64,000 bases of DNA. It comes from Gammaproteobacteria bacterium (lineage in GTDB: Bacteria > Pseudomonadota > Gammaproteobacteria > Steroidobacterales > Woeseiaceae). The translations under genes and the position numbers were made by a program. Positions 8,352 to 17,283 of the stretch are shown one piece after another (position 1 is the first letter of the stretch; every line of letters begins with the position of its first letter). Below the pieces are notes generated by a model. It had not been told where the DNA came from. It saw only the letters and a program-made list of their open reading frames with translations, and did no database searches. The stretch covers positions 1 through 64,000 of the forward strand of contig JAACFM010000006.1 of NCBI GenBank assembly GCA_009937445.1, written 5' to 3'.

Positions 8352-9695
8352 CTACTTTTCGCCCATGTGACGAATGATCGCCCGGCCGAAACCCCGTGTA
8401 CCAACCAGGCGGGCACCCGGGATAAGTTCTTCGAGCTGCGCTTGCACCTCCTCCTTACTGTGAGTCTTGGCCTTGCGCTTCGGTTTGCGAATTGCACTGC
8501 GCAACCGCGCCAGGTCGAACGTCAATTCACCGTTCTTGATCGTCGCTGCAACACCTTTGATGATCAGGTCTGCCGCCTCGGTCCAACCCAGATAACGCAG
8601 CATCATTTCCGCAGAAAGAATCAATGAGCCCGGGTTGACGCGATTCTTGCCAGCGAACCCTGGTGCTGTTCCATGTGTTGCCTCAAACACGGCCAGACCA
8701 TCACCAATATTGCCGCCCGGCGCAATGCCGATTCCGCCGACCTGTGCAGCCAACGCATCTGAAATGTAGTCACCATTAAGATTCAGGGTTGCGATAATGT
8801 CGTAGTCCTCTGGCTGCAACAAAATCTGTTGCAGGAAGTTATCGGCGATCACGTCTTTGATTGTGATCTCTCGACCGGTTACCGGGTTCTTGAACGACAG
8901 CCACGGTCCGCCGTCAATTTCGGTCGCGCCGAATTCGGCGCGTGCAACCTCGTATCCCCAGCGGCAGAAGGCACCCTCGGTGTACTTCATGATATTGCCT
9001 TTGTGCACGAGCGTCACCGAACGTTGGTCGCGTTCAATACAGTGCAGGATAGCTTTTCGCACCAAGCGCTCCGATCCTTCGCGTGACACCGGCTTGATGC
9101 CGATACCCGAACTGGCCGGGAATCGAATCTCGGTCACGCCAAGTTCGGTATGCAGAAAGTGAATCAGTTTCTGCACTTCCTGGGAACCTGTCGCGTACTC
9201 GATTCCGGCGTAGATATCCTCGGTGTTCTCGCGGTATATCGTCATGTCGACGAGGTCCGAGTCTTTCATCGGCGTCTCGACGCCCGGGAAATAGCGAATC
9301 GGGCGCACACAAGCGTACAGGTCCATCGTCTGTCGAATCGCAACATTCAATGAGCGAATTCCGCCGCCGGTTGGCGTGGTCAGCGGACCCTTGATGGAAA
9401 CGACGAAGCGCCGCAATGCATCGAGAGTCTCGTCAGGCATCCAGACATCGTCACCGTAGACTTCCGTCGCTCGTTGCCCTGCATAAACGGGCATCCACCG
9501 GATCTGGCGATCGTCCCCGTAGGCGATCTCGACAGCCGCTTCAACGACATTCAGCATGACCGGTGTGATGTCAGATCCAATCCCGTCGCCCTCGATATAC
9601 GGAATGATCGGAAAATCCGGGACGTTGATCGTGTGATCCGGATTGACCGTGATAGCCTCGCCGTCGGCGGGAACATTGATATGATCGTAATGCAT
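8352..9695 (-). CDS. icd: isocitrate dehydrogenase, E. coli-type, with atypical cofactor loop
   Basis: About 447 residues versus 416 in E. coli; oxidatively decarboxylates isocitrate to 2-oxoglutarate. Substrate-site segment [12 protein letters not shown] is intact, including the serine that AceK phosphorylates in E. coli, as are [14 protein letters not shown] and FEATHGTAP. At E. coli positions 344/345 (Lys-Tyr, binding the NADP 2'-phosphate) this protein has Gly-Phe (TAPGFAG), and Tyr391 is Phe while Arg395 is kept. Cofactor preference therefore cannot be assumed. A Lys-rich insertion ([14 protein letters not shown]) lengthens the C-terminus. The ATG giving MHYDHI is used; the gene is divergent from rluE, as in E. 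coli. Confidence 0.94.
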   Translation of the reverse strand: MHYDHINVPADGEAITVNPDHTINVPDFPIIPYIEGDGIGSDITPVMLNVVEAAVEIAYGDDRQIRWMPVYAGQRATEVYGDDVWMPDETLDALRRFVVSIKGPLTTPTGGGIRSLNVAIRQTMDLYACVRPIRYFPGVETPMKDSDLVDMTIYRENTEDIYAGIEYATGSQEVQKLIHFLHTELGVTEIRFPASSGIGIKPVSREGSERLVRKAILHCIERDQRSVTLVHKGNIMKYTEGAFCRWGYEVARAEFGATEIDGGPWLSFKNPVTGREITIKDVIADNFLQQILLQPEDYDIIATLNLNGDYISDALAAQVGGIGIAPGGNIGDGLAVFEATHGTAPGFAGKNRVNPGSLILSAEMMLRYLGWTEAADLIIKGVAATIKNGELTFDLARLRSAIRKPKRKAKTHSKEEVQAQLEELIPGARLVGTRGFGRAIIRHMGEK

Positions 9696-9697
9696 GG

Positions 9698-10318
9698 TTG
9701 ATCCAGAGGGTCGGGAAAGTCGTGCATTGTACAGTTCGTCGGGGATCACAAGAAGTGCTGATTGTTGTAAACAAGCCCTACCAGGTGCTGTGTCAGTTCA
9801 CAGATCCCGACGGGCGGGCCACTTTGGCGGACTACGTGGACACCCCTGGCGTGTATCCTGCCGGCCGGCTGGACTACGACAGTGAGGGCCTGCTGCTGCT
9901 TACTGATGATGGTCGATTGCAGGCCCGGATCAGTCAGCCGAGGTCCAAAATTCAAAAACGATACTGGGCACAAGTTGAGGGCACGGCCACTGATGAGCAG
10001 CTCGGTAACCTGCAAAAAGGCGTCAAACTGAAAGATGGGATGGCCAAAGCGGTCTCCGCGAGACGCATTGAGGAACCCGCAGGACTCTGGGACCGTGACC
10101 CGCCCATTCGTTATCGCAAGAATGTGCCCGATAGCTGGATCGAGATCACCTTGTCGGAAGGTCGCAATCGTCAGGTGCGTCGCATGACTGCGGCGGTTGG
10201 GTTGCCGACGCTGCGGTTGGTTCGTTGTTCGGTGGGGCCCTGGTCGGTTGAGGGACTGGGGGTTGGCGAGTCCGTCAAGATGTCGACTGATGAGGCTTGG
10301 GGTGCTTTGGGGGCTTAG
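9698..10318 (+). CDS. rluE: 23S rRNA pseudouridine synthase RluE
   Basis: RluA/RsuA-superfamily enzyme that isomerises a uridine of 23S rRNA (2457 in E. coli) to pseudouridine. The catalytic motif [17 protein letters not shown], with its conserved Asp, and the C-terminal [15 protein letters not shown] are clear. Homology to RluE starts at [12 protein letters not shown], so the true start may be the GTG at 9722 or 9755 rather than the TTG at 9698, which almost abuts the divergent icd start. The icd-rluE pairing supports the ortholog call over RluB or RsuA. A REP-like element follows the gene. Confidence 0.9.
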   Translation: MIQRVGKVVHCTVRRGSQEVLIVVNKPYQVLCQFTDPDGRATLADYVDTPGVYPAGRLDYDSEGLLLLTDDGRLQARISQPRSKIQKRYWAQVEGTATDEQLGNLQKGVKLKDGMAKAVSARRIEEPAGLWDRDPPIRYRKNVPDSWIEITLSEGRNRQVRRMTAAVGLPTLRLVRCSVGPWSVEGLGVGESVKMSTDEAWGALGA

Positions 10319-10343
10319 ACGGCTTTGGGGGCTTAAGCGGCCT

Positions 10344-10384
10344 GGCGGCCGCCGCTTCGCTTCGCGGCCATGGGCCGCTCCTAC
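10344..10384. repeat. REP-like palindromic element, copy 1
   Basis: Read on the minus strand: GTAGGAGCGGCCCATGGCC, then GCGAAGCGAAGCGGC. The GCGGCC/GGCCGC palindrome around CAT followed by a GCGAAGC tail is the style of repetitive extragenic elements of Xanthomonadales and relatives. The element begins at the TAG stop of the DAHP synthase gene. A second, diverged copy is at 13519-13554. Confidence 0.65.
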
Positions 10385-11736
10385 GTCGGTTTGTCGAGAC
10401 CTGATATTCGCATCGCGACTTCCATCGCTTGCTCGTAGTTGAGTCTGGGGTCTACTGTCGATTTGTAGGATCGTGCAAGGTCGGTGTCCGTCAGGCCACG
10501 CGCGCCTCCGGTGCATTCGGTGACGTTTTCGCCGGTCAGCTCCAAATGCACGCCGCCAAGGTGACTCCCCATTGACTCGTGCACTTTGAATGATGCCTCG
10601 AGCTCTCCAATAACGTTGTCGAAACGACGTGTCTTCGTGCCGTCCGAGGTGCTTTCAGTGTTGCCGTGCATAGGGTCACAAACCCAGAGAACCTGTGCGC
10701 CCATCTCTTTCACGATGCGGATCATTTCCGGCAGATGTTCCTGAACGGATTTCGCGCCGAAGCGATGAATCAGCGTCAGCCGGCCCGGATCATTATTCGG
10801 GTTTAAGGTCTCGACGATGCCTTGCAGCCACTCCCGGGTCATTCCGGGGCCGATTTTGACGCCAACCGGATTGGATATGCCGCGGAAATACTCGATATGA
10901 GCACCGTCCAGCTGCGCCGTGCGCATGCCGATCCACGGAAAATGCGTCGTCAGGTTGTACCAGCGCTCGCGACGATCAAGATACCGTGTTTGGGCCTGCT
11001 CATAATGCAGATGCAAGCCCTCATGGGCAGCGTAGATATCCGCTCGTTGCGTTCTGTGAAACTGCCGCCCTGAAACGGTCTCAAGAAAATCCAGCGAGTC
11101 GGAAATCGATGCAACGATGGCGCGATATTCCGACGCCGCCGAGGAGTGCCCTACCCAATCCAGGTCCCAGTATTCCGGGTGATGCAAATCAGCAAAACCG
11201 CCGTCGATCAGTGAGCGGACGAAATTCAGCGTCAGCGACGCTCTTTCATAGCCACGCAGGATCATTTGCGGGTCCGGAATGCGTTCATCTGCTGTAAAAC
11301 CGCTGCGATTGACCAAGTCGCCACGGAAACTGGGCAGTGTCACACCGTCCCGCGTTTCCGTATCAGCCGAACGCGGTTTCGCGTATTGCCCGGCCATCCG
11401 TCCAACCCGTATTACCGGTTTTTTCATCCCGTAAATCATGACGAGACTCATCTGCAGCAGTATTTTGAGCTTCGCGACGATGTTCTCCGATGTGCACTCA
11501 TCGAACGTCTCCGCGCAATCACCGCCCTGCAACACAAAAGCCTCACCGCGTTGCGCTTTGGCAAAGTGCGCCTTGAGAGCGTCGACCTCCCAGGACGTCG
11601 TCAGCGGCGGCAGGCGGCTTAGATCGGCGATGGCTCTGTCGAGTGCGGCCTTATCCGGATAGGACGCCTGCTGCGACGCCTCTTTGCTCTGCCAGCTCGC
11701 GGGATGCCAATCGGTTTTCGGTACGGATCTGCTCAC
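10381..11736 (-). CDS. class II 3-deoxy-7-phosphoheptulonate (DAHP) synthase
   Basis: 451 residues, typical of class II (plant/Mycobacterium-type) enzymes. It condenses PEP and erythrose-4-phosphate in the first step of the shikimate pathway. Family signatures are visible: [33 protein letters not shown], and near the C-terminus [13 protein letters not shown] and [17 protein letters not shown], which carry metal and PEP ligands. The ATG start follows no strong Shine-Dalgarno sequence. It is convergent with rluE and divergent from the ALDH7 gene. Whether it supplies aromatic amino acids or a secondary pathway cannot be read here, but no phenazine-type genes are nearby. Confidence 0.94.
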   Translation of the reverse strand: MSRSVPKTDWHPASWQSKEASQQASYPDKAALDRAIADLSRLPPLTTSWEVDALKAHFAKAQRGEAFVLQGGDCAETFDECTSENIVAKLKILLQMSLVMIYGMKKPVIRVGRMAGQYAKPRSADTETRDGVTLPSFRGDLVNRSGFTADERIPDPQMILRGYERASLTLNFVRSLIDGGFADLHHPEYWDLDWVGHSSAASEYRAIVASISDSLDFLETVSGRQFHRTQRADIYAAHEGLHLHYEQAQTRYLDRRERWYNLTTHFPWIGMRTAQLDGAHIEYFRGISNPVGVKIGPGMTREWLQGIVETLNPNNDPGRLTLIHRFGAKSVQEHLPEMIRIVKEMGAQVLWVCDPMHGNTESTSDGTKTRRFDNVIGELEASFKVHESMGSHLGGVHLELTGENVTECTGGARGLTDTDLARSYKSTVDPRLNYEQAMEVAMRISGLDKPT

Positions 11737-11997
11737 GTTTTTAGTTCTTCTCGGTTTGCGGTGACCGGCAACGTGCCGGTCTGGAAACGCGGACTATGCC
11801 ACGGGTCGATTTTGGGCTCAAAAGTTTCTTGTGCAATCAACGGTTTATACAGGCTTTTTCAGGAAGCTTCAGGCTCTCGCCACGATCTCTGTCAAAGCTG
11901 TTGTTTTCGCAACATATTTTGTGTTTCATCAATTGACACAAGTGTGGAAAGCTGGCCACGACATTGGCACAATGCGCGCCGACCTAGGAGCATAAAG

Positions 11998-13521
11998 ATG
12001 AATGAAATTCTTGAACGGCTGGGCCTTAGCTCAGTCAACGACGGTACCTGGTTTGGTGCCGAATCACGCAGCGACGAATCAGCACCTTTGATTTCATGCA
12101 CCAACCCGTCAACAGACGAGCTTATCGCGAGCGTTCGAGCTACGACCATGCAACAGTACGAGGAAGTCATTACGGCAGCGCAAGAGTCGTTCCTCATCTG
12201 GCGCAACGTGCCCGCCCCGGTTCGCGGCGACGCTGTGCGCAACATTGCTATTGCATTGCGTAAACACAAAGACGCACTTGGCAGCCTCGTGGCACTCGAG
12301 AATGGCAAAATCAAGGCCGAGGGTGGCGGCGAAGTTCAGGAGATGATTGATATCGCCGACTTTGCGGTTGGCCAGTCTCGCATGATGTACGGCCGCACGA
12401 TGCACTCGGAGCGTCCGCAGCACCGCATGTACGAACAATGGCATCCGCTGGGTCTTGTTGGCACGATATCGGCGTTTAACTTTCCAGTTGCGGTGTACGC
12501 CTGGAACGCCTGCATTGCTGCGGTCTGCGGCAACGTCAACATCTGGAAGCCGTCTCACAATACGGCACTGTGTGGCGTCGCCGTGCAGAAGATCATCAAC
12601 GAAGCACTCGAGGGGATGGATCTGCCGCCGGTGTTCTTCCTGGTCAACGGAGAGCCAGGCTCACATGACCTGGCCAACACCTTTGTCGAAGACAAACGCG
12701 TCAATCTGATTTCTTTCACCGGTTCAACCTGGGTTGGCCGCGGCGTTGGCGAACGGCTTGCGACTCGCATGGGCAAATGCGTGCTCGAACTCGGCGGCAA
12801 TAATGCAATCATCGTCGATGAGCATGCCAACCTCGACCTCGCCATTCCGTCGATCGTCTTCGGCGCCGTCGGGACAGCCGGGCAACGGTGCACGTCGACA
12901 CGACGCGTCATCGTGCATCGCTCGCGCTTCGAGGAAGTAAAAAATACGCTGGTCAAAGCCTATGGCCAGGTGCGTATCGGTGATCCACTCGATCCCGACA
13001 CTTTGATGGGCCCACTGATCAACGATGCGGCGGTAAGAACCGTTGAAGCGGCATGCGAATCAGTCCGCGAAGCCGGTGGCGAGATTCTGTGTGGCGGCGA
13101 GCGCATCGACGGACCTGGAAACTTCATCACACCTGCGATCGCGGTGGTGCAGAATGACTGGGAGATCGTGCAACACGAGACTTTCGGTCCGATCCTGTAC
13201 CTGATCCAGTTTGATACGCTCGACGAAGCTATCGCGCTGCAAAATGGCGTCGTACAGGGTCTATCGTCGTCGATCTTCACCGATAGTGTGCAGAATGCGG
13301 AGTACTTCCTTTCTGCAGGTGGTTCGGATTGCGGTATCGCCAATGTGAATATCGGTACCTCTGGCGCCGAGATCGGTGGTGCATTTGGCGGAGAGAAGGA
13401 AACAGGCGGCGGTCGCGAAGCCGGCAGTGACGCATGGAAGGCCTACATGCGCCGTCAAACCAATACGATTAACTGGGGCAAGGATTTGCCGCTTGCTCAG
13501 GGCATCAACTTCGATCTGTAG
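11998..13521 (+). CDS. aldehyde dehydrogenase, ALDH7 (aminoadipate-semialdehyde) type
   Basis: 507 residues. The family oxidises alpha-aminoadipate semialdehyde (in equilibrium with piperideine-6-carboxylate) to aminoadipate with NAD(P) in lysine catabolism. ALDH7-specific segments are clear: [28 protein letters not shown] with the general base Glu264, and [12 protein letters not shown] with catalytic Cys298. The ATG at 11998 is chosen because TAGGAG lies 7 bases upstream; the open frame extends further but overlaps the divergent DAHP synthase start. The 260 bp between the two genes holds their promoters. A REP-like repeat begins at its stop codon. Confidence 0.92.
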   Translation: MNEILERLGLSSVNDGTWFGAESRSDESAPLISCTNPSTDELIASVRATTMQQYEEVITAAQESFLIWRNVPAPVRGDAVRNIAIALRKHKDALGSLVALENGKIKAEGGGEVQEMIDIADFAVGQSRMMYGRTMHSERPQHRMYEQWHPLGLVGTISAFNFPVAVYAWNACIAAVCGNVNIWKPSHNTALCGVAVQKIINEALEGMDLPPVFFLVNGEPGSHDLANTFVEDKRVNLISFTGSTWVGRGVGERLATRMGKCVLELGGNNAIIVDEHANLDLAIPSIVFGAVGTAGQRCTSTRRVIVHRSRFEEVKNTLVKAYGQVRIGDPLDPDTLMGPLINDAAVRTVEAACESVREAGGEILCGGERIDGPGNFITPAIAVVQNDWEIVQHETFGPILYLIQFDTLDEAIALQNGVVQGLSSSIFTDSVQNAEYFLSAGGSDCGIANVNIGTSGAEIGGAFGGEKETGGGREAGSDAWKAYMRRQTNTINWGKDLPLAQGINFDL

Positions 13522-13554
13522 GAGGAGCGGCCCCAGGCCGCGACAGAAAGTCGC
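13519..13554. repeat. REP-like palindromic element, copy 2
   Basis: TAGGAGGAGCGGCCCCAGGC continuing CGCGACAGAAAGTCGC. Hairpin GCGGCC/CCA/GGCCGC overlaps a second one, GCGAC/AGAAA/GTCGC. The core TAGGAGCGGCC with the GGCCGCGA half matches copy 1. The first three bases are the TAG stop of the ALDH gene. It fills the whole gap to the convergent asparaginase gene and may help end both transcripts. Confidence 0.65.
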
Positions 13555-14037
13555 TCAGGTACTCTCAAACCGATTTTCGGCGCGGTTCTTTCGGACTGCG
13601 CCGGCTTCGAACACTTGTCCGCTCATCGATATATAGACACCCGGCTTTGCGATCTGAACCGTTGCAACCGCCATTCCCACATTGAATACGGCATCGGTTG
13701 TCCTGAAGCGGCCCGGTGTTAGCGCGCCGGTCAATACAACCGTCTTTCCGTCCAAACCGCTGAGTGCGCTGGCGGTGTCGGACATAGTATCGGTGCCGTG
13801 CGTGATCACGTAGTGCGTCGCATCATCCGATTCAATGTACTCCCGCAAATGCTTTCGATCGGCATCATCAATCTCCAGGCTGTCTTTCTGGAACAGGGAA
13901 ACGACGTCGTATTCAAAATCAACGAGGCCCTCAGTCAGGATGTGTTCCACGACAGACTCCCCGACCTCGAATTGACTCAAAGCGTCGAAGTAAATTTTAT
14001 CGATGGTCCCACCGGTAGTGATAAATCGTATGTGCAC
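13555..14037 (-). CDS. asparaginase-like single-domain protein
   Basis: 160 residues, about half the length of a bacterial L-asparaginase. It matches the N-terminal catalytic domain: FITTGGTIDK near residue 5 carries the nucleophilic Thr, YVITHGTDTMSDTA carries the second Thr-Asp pair, and VVLTGALTP follows. A Lys in AGAVRKNR near the end could be the charge-relay Lys. The C-terminal domain, which helps form the dimer and active site in classical enzymes, is absent. There is no signal peptide, so it is cytoplasmic. It begins 3 bp after the histidine kinase stop and is probably the last gene of that operon. Its substrate is uncertain. Confidence 0.8.
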   Translation of the reverse strand: MHIRFITTGGTIDKIYFDALSQFEVGESVVEHILTEGLVDFEYDVVSLFQKDSLEIDDADRKHLREYIESDDATHYVITHGTDTMSDTASALSGLDGKTVVLTGALTPGRFRTTDAVFNVGMAVATVQIAKPGVYISMSGQVFEAGAVRKNRAENRFEST

Positions 14038-14040
14038 TAG

Positions 14041-15423
14041 TTAGGAATCCGACTTGGCCGATGAAATCGGCGGAATCGAGACTGTAATCTCCGCGCCGCC
14101 GCTTTTCGACTGTTTAATGGACAGTTGCCCACCATAAGAAGCGGCGATGTCTTTCACAACGGCCAACCCGATACCATGACCGGGCGTTGATTCGTCCAGA
14201 CGCATGCCCCTTTGCAGTAACGCATCTGCAGCGTCCTGAGGAATACCCGGACCGTCATCCGCAACGGTCAGCACCATCCCGCTCGCGATCGCTCGACCAC
14301 TCGCAGACGGCACAATACTGATCCGCACATTTTTATTGCACCACTTGCAGGCGTTGTCGAGCAGGTTCCCGGCCAATTCCAAAAAGTCACCCGTATCACC
14401 CCGGAACTGCATATCAGGCTGCACGTTTACCTCAAAAACCGGGCTCTTGTCGTGATACACCTTTTTCAGCCCATCGATCAGGCGTGTGACTTCCTTTTCA
14501 ACGTGAACGGTTTTAAGCACCAGCTTGTCGGCGACCGGCGATGCGGGTTTGCGCAACTGGTAACGAACGATCTCGTCCATGCGATCAATCTGTTCGTCAA
14601 ATCGAGCCCCAAACTCATCACGGTTATCGCTACTCAATAACGCACGCATTGCCGCGAGCGGCGTTTTCAGACTGTGTGCAAGATTATCGAGTGTGAACCG
14701 GTAGCGGTCTGAGCGGGCGCGTTCGCTGTCAATCAGAAGATTCAGGTTGCGTGCAACGCCGATCAGTTCAGTGGGAAACCGGTCCGAGAGTGACGTGCGA
14801 TCACCTCCTTCAATCTCGCCAATTTCAGTTTCGATTTTTCGCAGTGGCTTCATCAGTCCACGCAGCAAAAATGAAAACGCCAGTAACATCGTCGCTGCAA
14901 TAGCGGCAAACCAGCCAAACAACTGACCGCGGAAACCGGCAATTTGCGCATTAAATGAGTCCAGGCTCTCCGCAACCTTGAAGACATAGGACTTTGAATT
15001 GCCGTTTTCAAACTCCCATTCGACCGCAAGACTCAAGGTCAGGAGCGGCGTCCCGTCGAGCAAAGATTCTCTTGCGAACAGGTGATTGCCGAGCACCGGG
15101 ATGACGCCTTCTGGAATCTCAAGCCCCAACGCCGATTTGGATCGCCACAACACCTCTCCGTCGGCCTTTCTGAGCTCGCCGTACAAACCGGAGCCGATTT
15201 GGCCGAAGCGAGGTTCCCTGAGCCTGTCAGGTAACGCCAGTTCAGATGCGTCATTCGGTTCTGCCGCGCCCAGTAACGCAACGAGGTGACCGTCCAGAAT
15301 ATCGCGGCGCGCTTGTTCTCCAGCTTCTGTAAAGGCCGTATCAAGTACGGCAATGGTTACACCAAAGAAAAGCAGCAGCAGGACGCTGACGGAGATCAGT
15401 AGCCGACTGCTAAGCGAGTACAT
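14041..15423 (-). CDS. sensor histidine kinase, PhoQ-like architecture
   Basis: 460 residues. TM1 at about 8-28, a periplasmic domain of about 135 residues, TM2 at about 170-190, a HAMP-like linker, then the H-box LDNLAHSLKTPL with phospho-acceptor His250, N-box NLLDNACKWC, G1 VADDGPGIP and G2 GIGLAVVKDI. It pairs with the OmpR-type regulator 8 bp upstream. The position near purB and roxA matches phoQ in E. coli, but the acidic Mg-sensing patch of PhoQ is not seen in the periplasmic domain, so the ligand may differ. Membrane protein, likely a homodimer. Confidence 0.88.
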   Translation of the reverse strand: MYSLSSRLLISVSVLLLLFFGVTIAVLDTAFTEAGEQARRDILDGHLVALLGAAEPNDASELALPDRLREPRFGQIGSGLYGELRKADGEVLWRSKSALGLEIPEGVIPVLGNHLFARESLLDGTPLLTLSLAVEWEFENGNSKSYVFKVAESLDSFNAQIAGFRGQLFGWFAAIAATMLLAFSFLLRGLMKPLRKIETEIGEIEGGDRTSLSDRFPTELIGVARNLNLLIDSERARSDRYRFTLDNLAHSLKTPLAAMRALLSSDNRDEFGARFDEQIDRMDEIVRYQLRKPASPVADKLVLKTVHVEKEVTRLIDGLKKVYHDKSPVFEVNVQPDMQFRGDTGDFLELAGNLLDNACKWCNKNVRISIVPSASGRAIASGMVLTVADDGPGIPQDAADALLQRGMRLDESTPGHGIGLAVVKDIAASYGGQLSIKQSKSGGAEITVSIPPISSAKSDS

Positions 15424-15431
15424 GGATCAAC

Positions 15432-16118
15432 CTAGTCCGACTGATTACGCTCCAGCGCGAAGCGATAGCCGCGGCCGCGTAGCGTTTCGATAGGCTTAAT
15501 GGTGTTGTCCGGGTCCATCTTTTTACGCAAGCGGCCAATGAATACCTCGATGACGTTGCTGTCACGCTCGAAGTCCTGATCATATAGGCGATCGGTCAGC
15601 TCTGCTTTGGATATGACCTGCCCGGCACGAACCGTCAGGTACTCAATAATCTTGTACTCGAAACTCGTCAGCTCCAGCACTTCGCCGTTGACCTTGAGTT
15701 CCTGTCGCGACATGTCCAGCGAAACAGGGCCAGCATCAAGCTGCGAAGAAGCCCACCCGCCGCTGCGGCGCAACAACGCGTTCACTCTCGCGCTCACTTC
15801 TTCAAAATGAAACGGTTTTACAACGTAGTCATCGGCGCCCGCGCTGAGGCCATCGACCTTGTCTTCCCAGCGGTCGCGAGCGGTCAAAATCAGGATCGGG
15901 TAGGTCTTGCCCGCGGCCCGGACGCGACGAATAATCTCGAGCCCGGAGATCTCCGGCAAGCCCAGGTCGATGATCGCCAGGTCAATTGGATACTCCTCTG
16001 CGAAATACAGGCCTTCTTTACCGTCAGCGGCCTGTTCCACAGCGAAGCCGGCGTCACCAAGCTTCTGTGCCAGCGTCTCGCGCAGCGTGTCGTCGTCTTC
16101 TATTACCAGTAATCGCAT
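15432..16118 (-). CDS. OmpR/PhoP-family response regulator
   Basis: 228 residues. The receiver domain has the acidic pair in VIEDDD, phospho-acceptor Asp51 (AIIDLGLP), conserved Thr in LILTARD and Lys in YVVKPFHFEE. A C-terminal winged helix follows, with VIEVFIGRLRKK and the ending ETLRGRGYRF. It binds DNA when phosphorylated, presumably by the kinase encoded directly downstream. It is 22 bp from the upstream PepSY gene in the same orientation. This is PhoP-like by domain order and synteny; the regulon cannot be inferred from this window. Confidence 0.92.
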   Translation of the reverse strand: MRLLVIEDDDTLRETLAQKLGDAGFAVEQAADGKEGLYFAEEYPIDLAIIDLGLPEISGLEIIRRVRAAGKTYPILILTARDRWEDKVDGLSAGADDYVVKPFHFEEVSARVNALLRRSGGWASSQLDAGPVSLDMSRQELKVNGEVLELTSFEYKIIEYLTVRAGQVISKAELTDRLYDQDFERDSNVIEVFIGRLRKKMDPDNTIKPIETLRGRGYRFALERNQSD

Positions 16119-16140
16119 GTTCCCGTCCCTCGTCTAAGGG

Positions 16141-16449
16141 TTAGCGCCGACGGCCATTGACCTTGTGAGTCTTGACCTTGCCATCCGTGGTGAGAACTTT
16201 GATGTGATGCACTTCGCGGCCACCCTGAACTCGTGTTTCCGCACTGACAACCTTGCCACCGGTCTTTCTGCGAACCGATTCGATAGCTTGGGACAGCGTC
16301 ATTCCATCGGACTGCACGACCCGGTATTCGGCGTCGGCCTGATACTGGACGTGCTGCTCTTTCAGAGCCTCCTCCAGTTCAAAAGCGGATGCCGGCCCCG
16401 GCAGGCAAGCCGCCGCAACGAGGATCAGCAATGTCAGTAGCATTCGCAT
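16141..16449 (-). CDS. small exported PepSY-like protein
   Basis: About 103 residues from MRMLLTLL. A signal peptide ends around PASA, followed by a PepSY-like segment (MTLSQAIESVRRKTGGKVV, then HHIKVLTTDG) and a basic tail. PepSY modules often sit next to two-component genes and may modulate the sensor in the periplasm. Here the gene is first in the regulator-kinase-asparaginase run, 22 bp ahead of the regulator. Upstream in-frame starts exist but would bury the signal peptide. The role in signalling is inference. Confidence 0.75.
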   Translation of the reverse strand: MRMLLTLLILVAAACLPGPASAFELEEALKEQHVQYQADAEYRVVQSDGMTLSQAIESVRRKTGGKVVSAETRVQGGREVHHIKVLTTDGKVKTHKVNGRRR

Positions 16450-16512
16450 ATCCCAAGTGTGGTACGACGTGCGATCGATTGCAACGCAGGCTGTCACATC
16501 AAGTCTCCTGGC

Positions 16513-17085
16513 CTACCCGGCCGGCCGAACGTCAACCCGAACCCGAATCTTCCTACCCGGGTCATAAGGCATTTCGGTCTGGTATTTCTGGCCATGATAG
16601 CGGTAGGTAACCCGATAACCATCAATGCGTTCCTCACGGCGCTCCTGGTAGCTGGTCTTGCATCGTTCGACGGGCCGCCCGTGGCGCTCGACCCCATAGT
16701 CATCGCCGTTACGTCGGCGCGCTGAATCGCTACCAACGGCTGCCCCAATCAGGCTGCCCGCGACGGTGGCTGCATCATTTCCGCGCCCACTGCCAAACTG
16801 GTGCCCAATGACGCCGCCAATAACAGCACCCAGCAGCGTACCGCCGCTGGTTCCGCGTGCTCGCCGATCAACCGAGTAATAGTGCATCTCCTCCCAACAT
16901 TCACGCACAGGAGTCGATACGGTCACATAGTTAATGATCGGTTGGCTAGATATGACCGGAGCATAGTCGTACATGGCACGGTCATTGCGCGCGGTACGGT
17001 AGTCATGGTCAGCCAAAGCGCTTGCAGAGGTTCCGATAAGCATCGCTGCGGACGCCAGGGCTGCGAGTTTCGGTTTACTGTTCAT
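16513..17085 (-). CDS. glycine-zipper 2TM domain envelope protein
   Basis: About 190 residues from MNSKPKLAAL, chosen because AAGGA lies 7 bases upstream. A signal peptide ends at about ASALA. The middle holds a glycine zipper (GGTLLGAVIGGVIGHQFGSG, then a second AGSLIGAAVGS), as in the Rickettsia 17-kDa antigen/SlyB family. The C-terminus is a charged YQERREERIDGYRVTY region typical of the longer members. It is thought to be envelope-associated; the exact role is unknown. A cluster of about 198 bp of non-coding sequence separates it from the divergent S10 peptidase gene. Confidence 0.82.
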   Translation of the reverse strand: MNSKPKLAALASAAMLIGTSASALADHDYRTARNDRAMYDYAPVISSQPIINYVTVSTPVRECWEEMHYYSVDRRARGTSGGTLLGAVIGGVIGHQFGSGRGNDAATVAGSLIGAAVGSDSARRRNGDDYGVERHGRPVERCKTSYQERREERIDGYRVTYRYHGQKYQTEMPYDPGRKIRVRVDVRPAG

Positions 17086-17283
17086 TGTCTTGTCCTTTGT
17101 CTGTCTCATTTGACTGACCTTTTGCCAGCCTGGGGACAAGATTACGGAAGTGGCAATGAACCGTTGCTGAACGTGAGGAGGCGTTTGCTGGAGCGATTCA
17201 GGGGAATTTTCGATGTTCTGGATTGCCAGATGGATCGCTGTTAACTTTAACGTTCCTCTGGCGCTTCTTCGAGAGACGACTCT

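Noticed and set aside
11704-11997. N-terminal extension of the ALDH gene
   Set aside because: It overlaps the divergent DAHP synthase start; the ATG at 11998 has a proper ribosome binding site and the family N-terminus.
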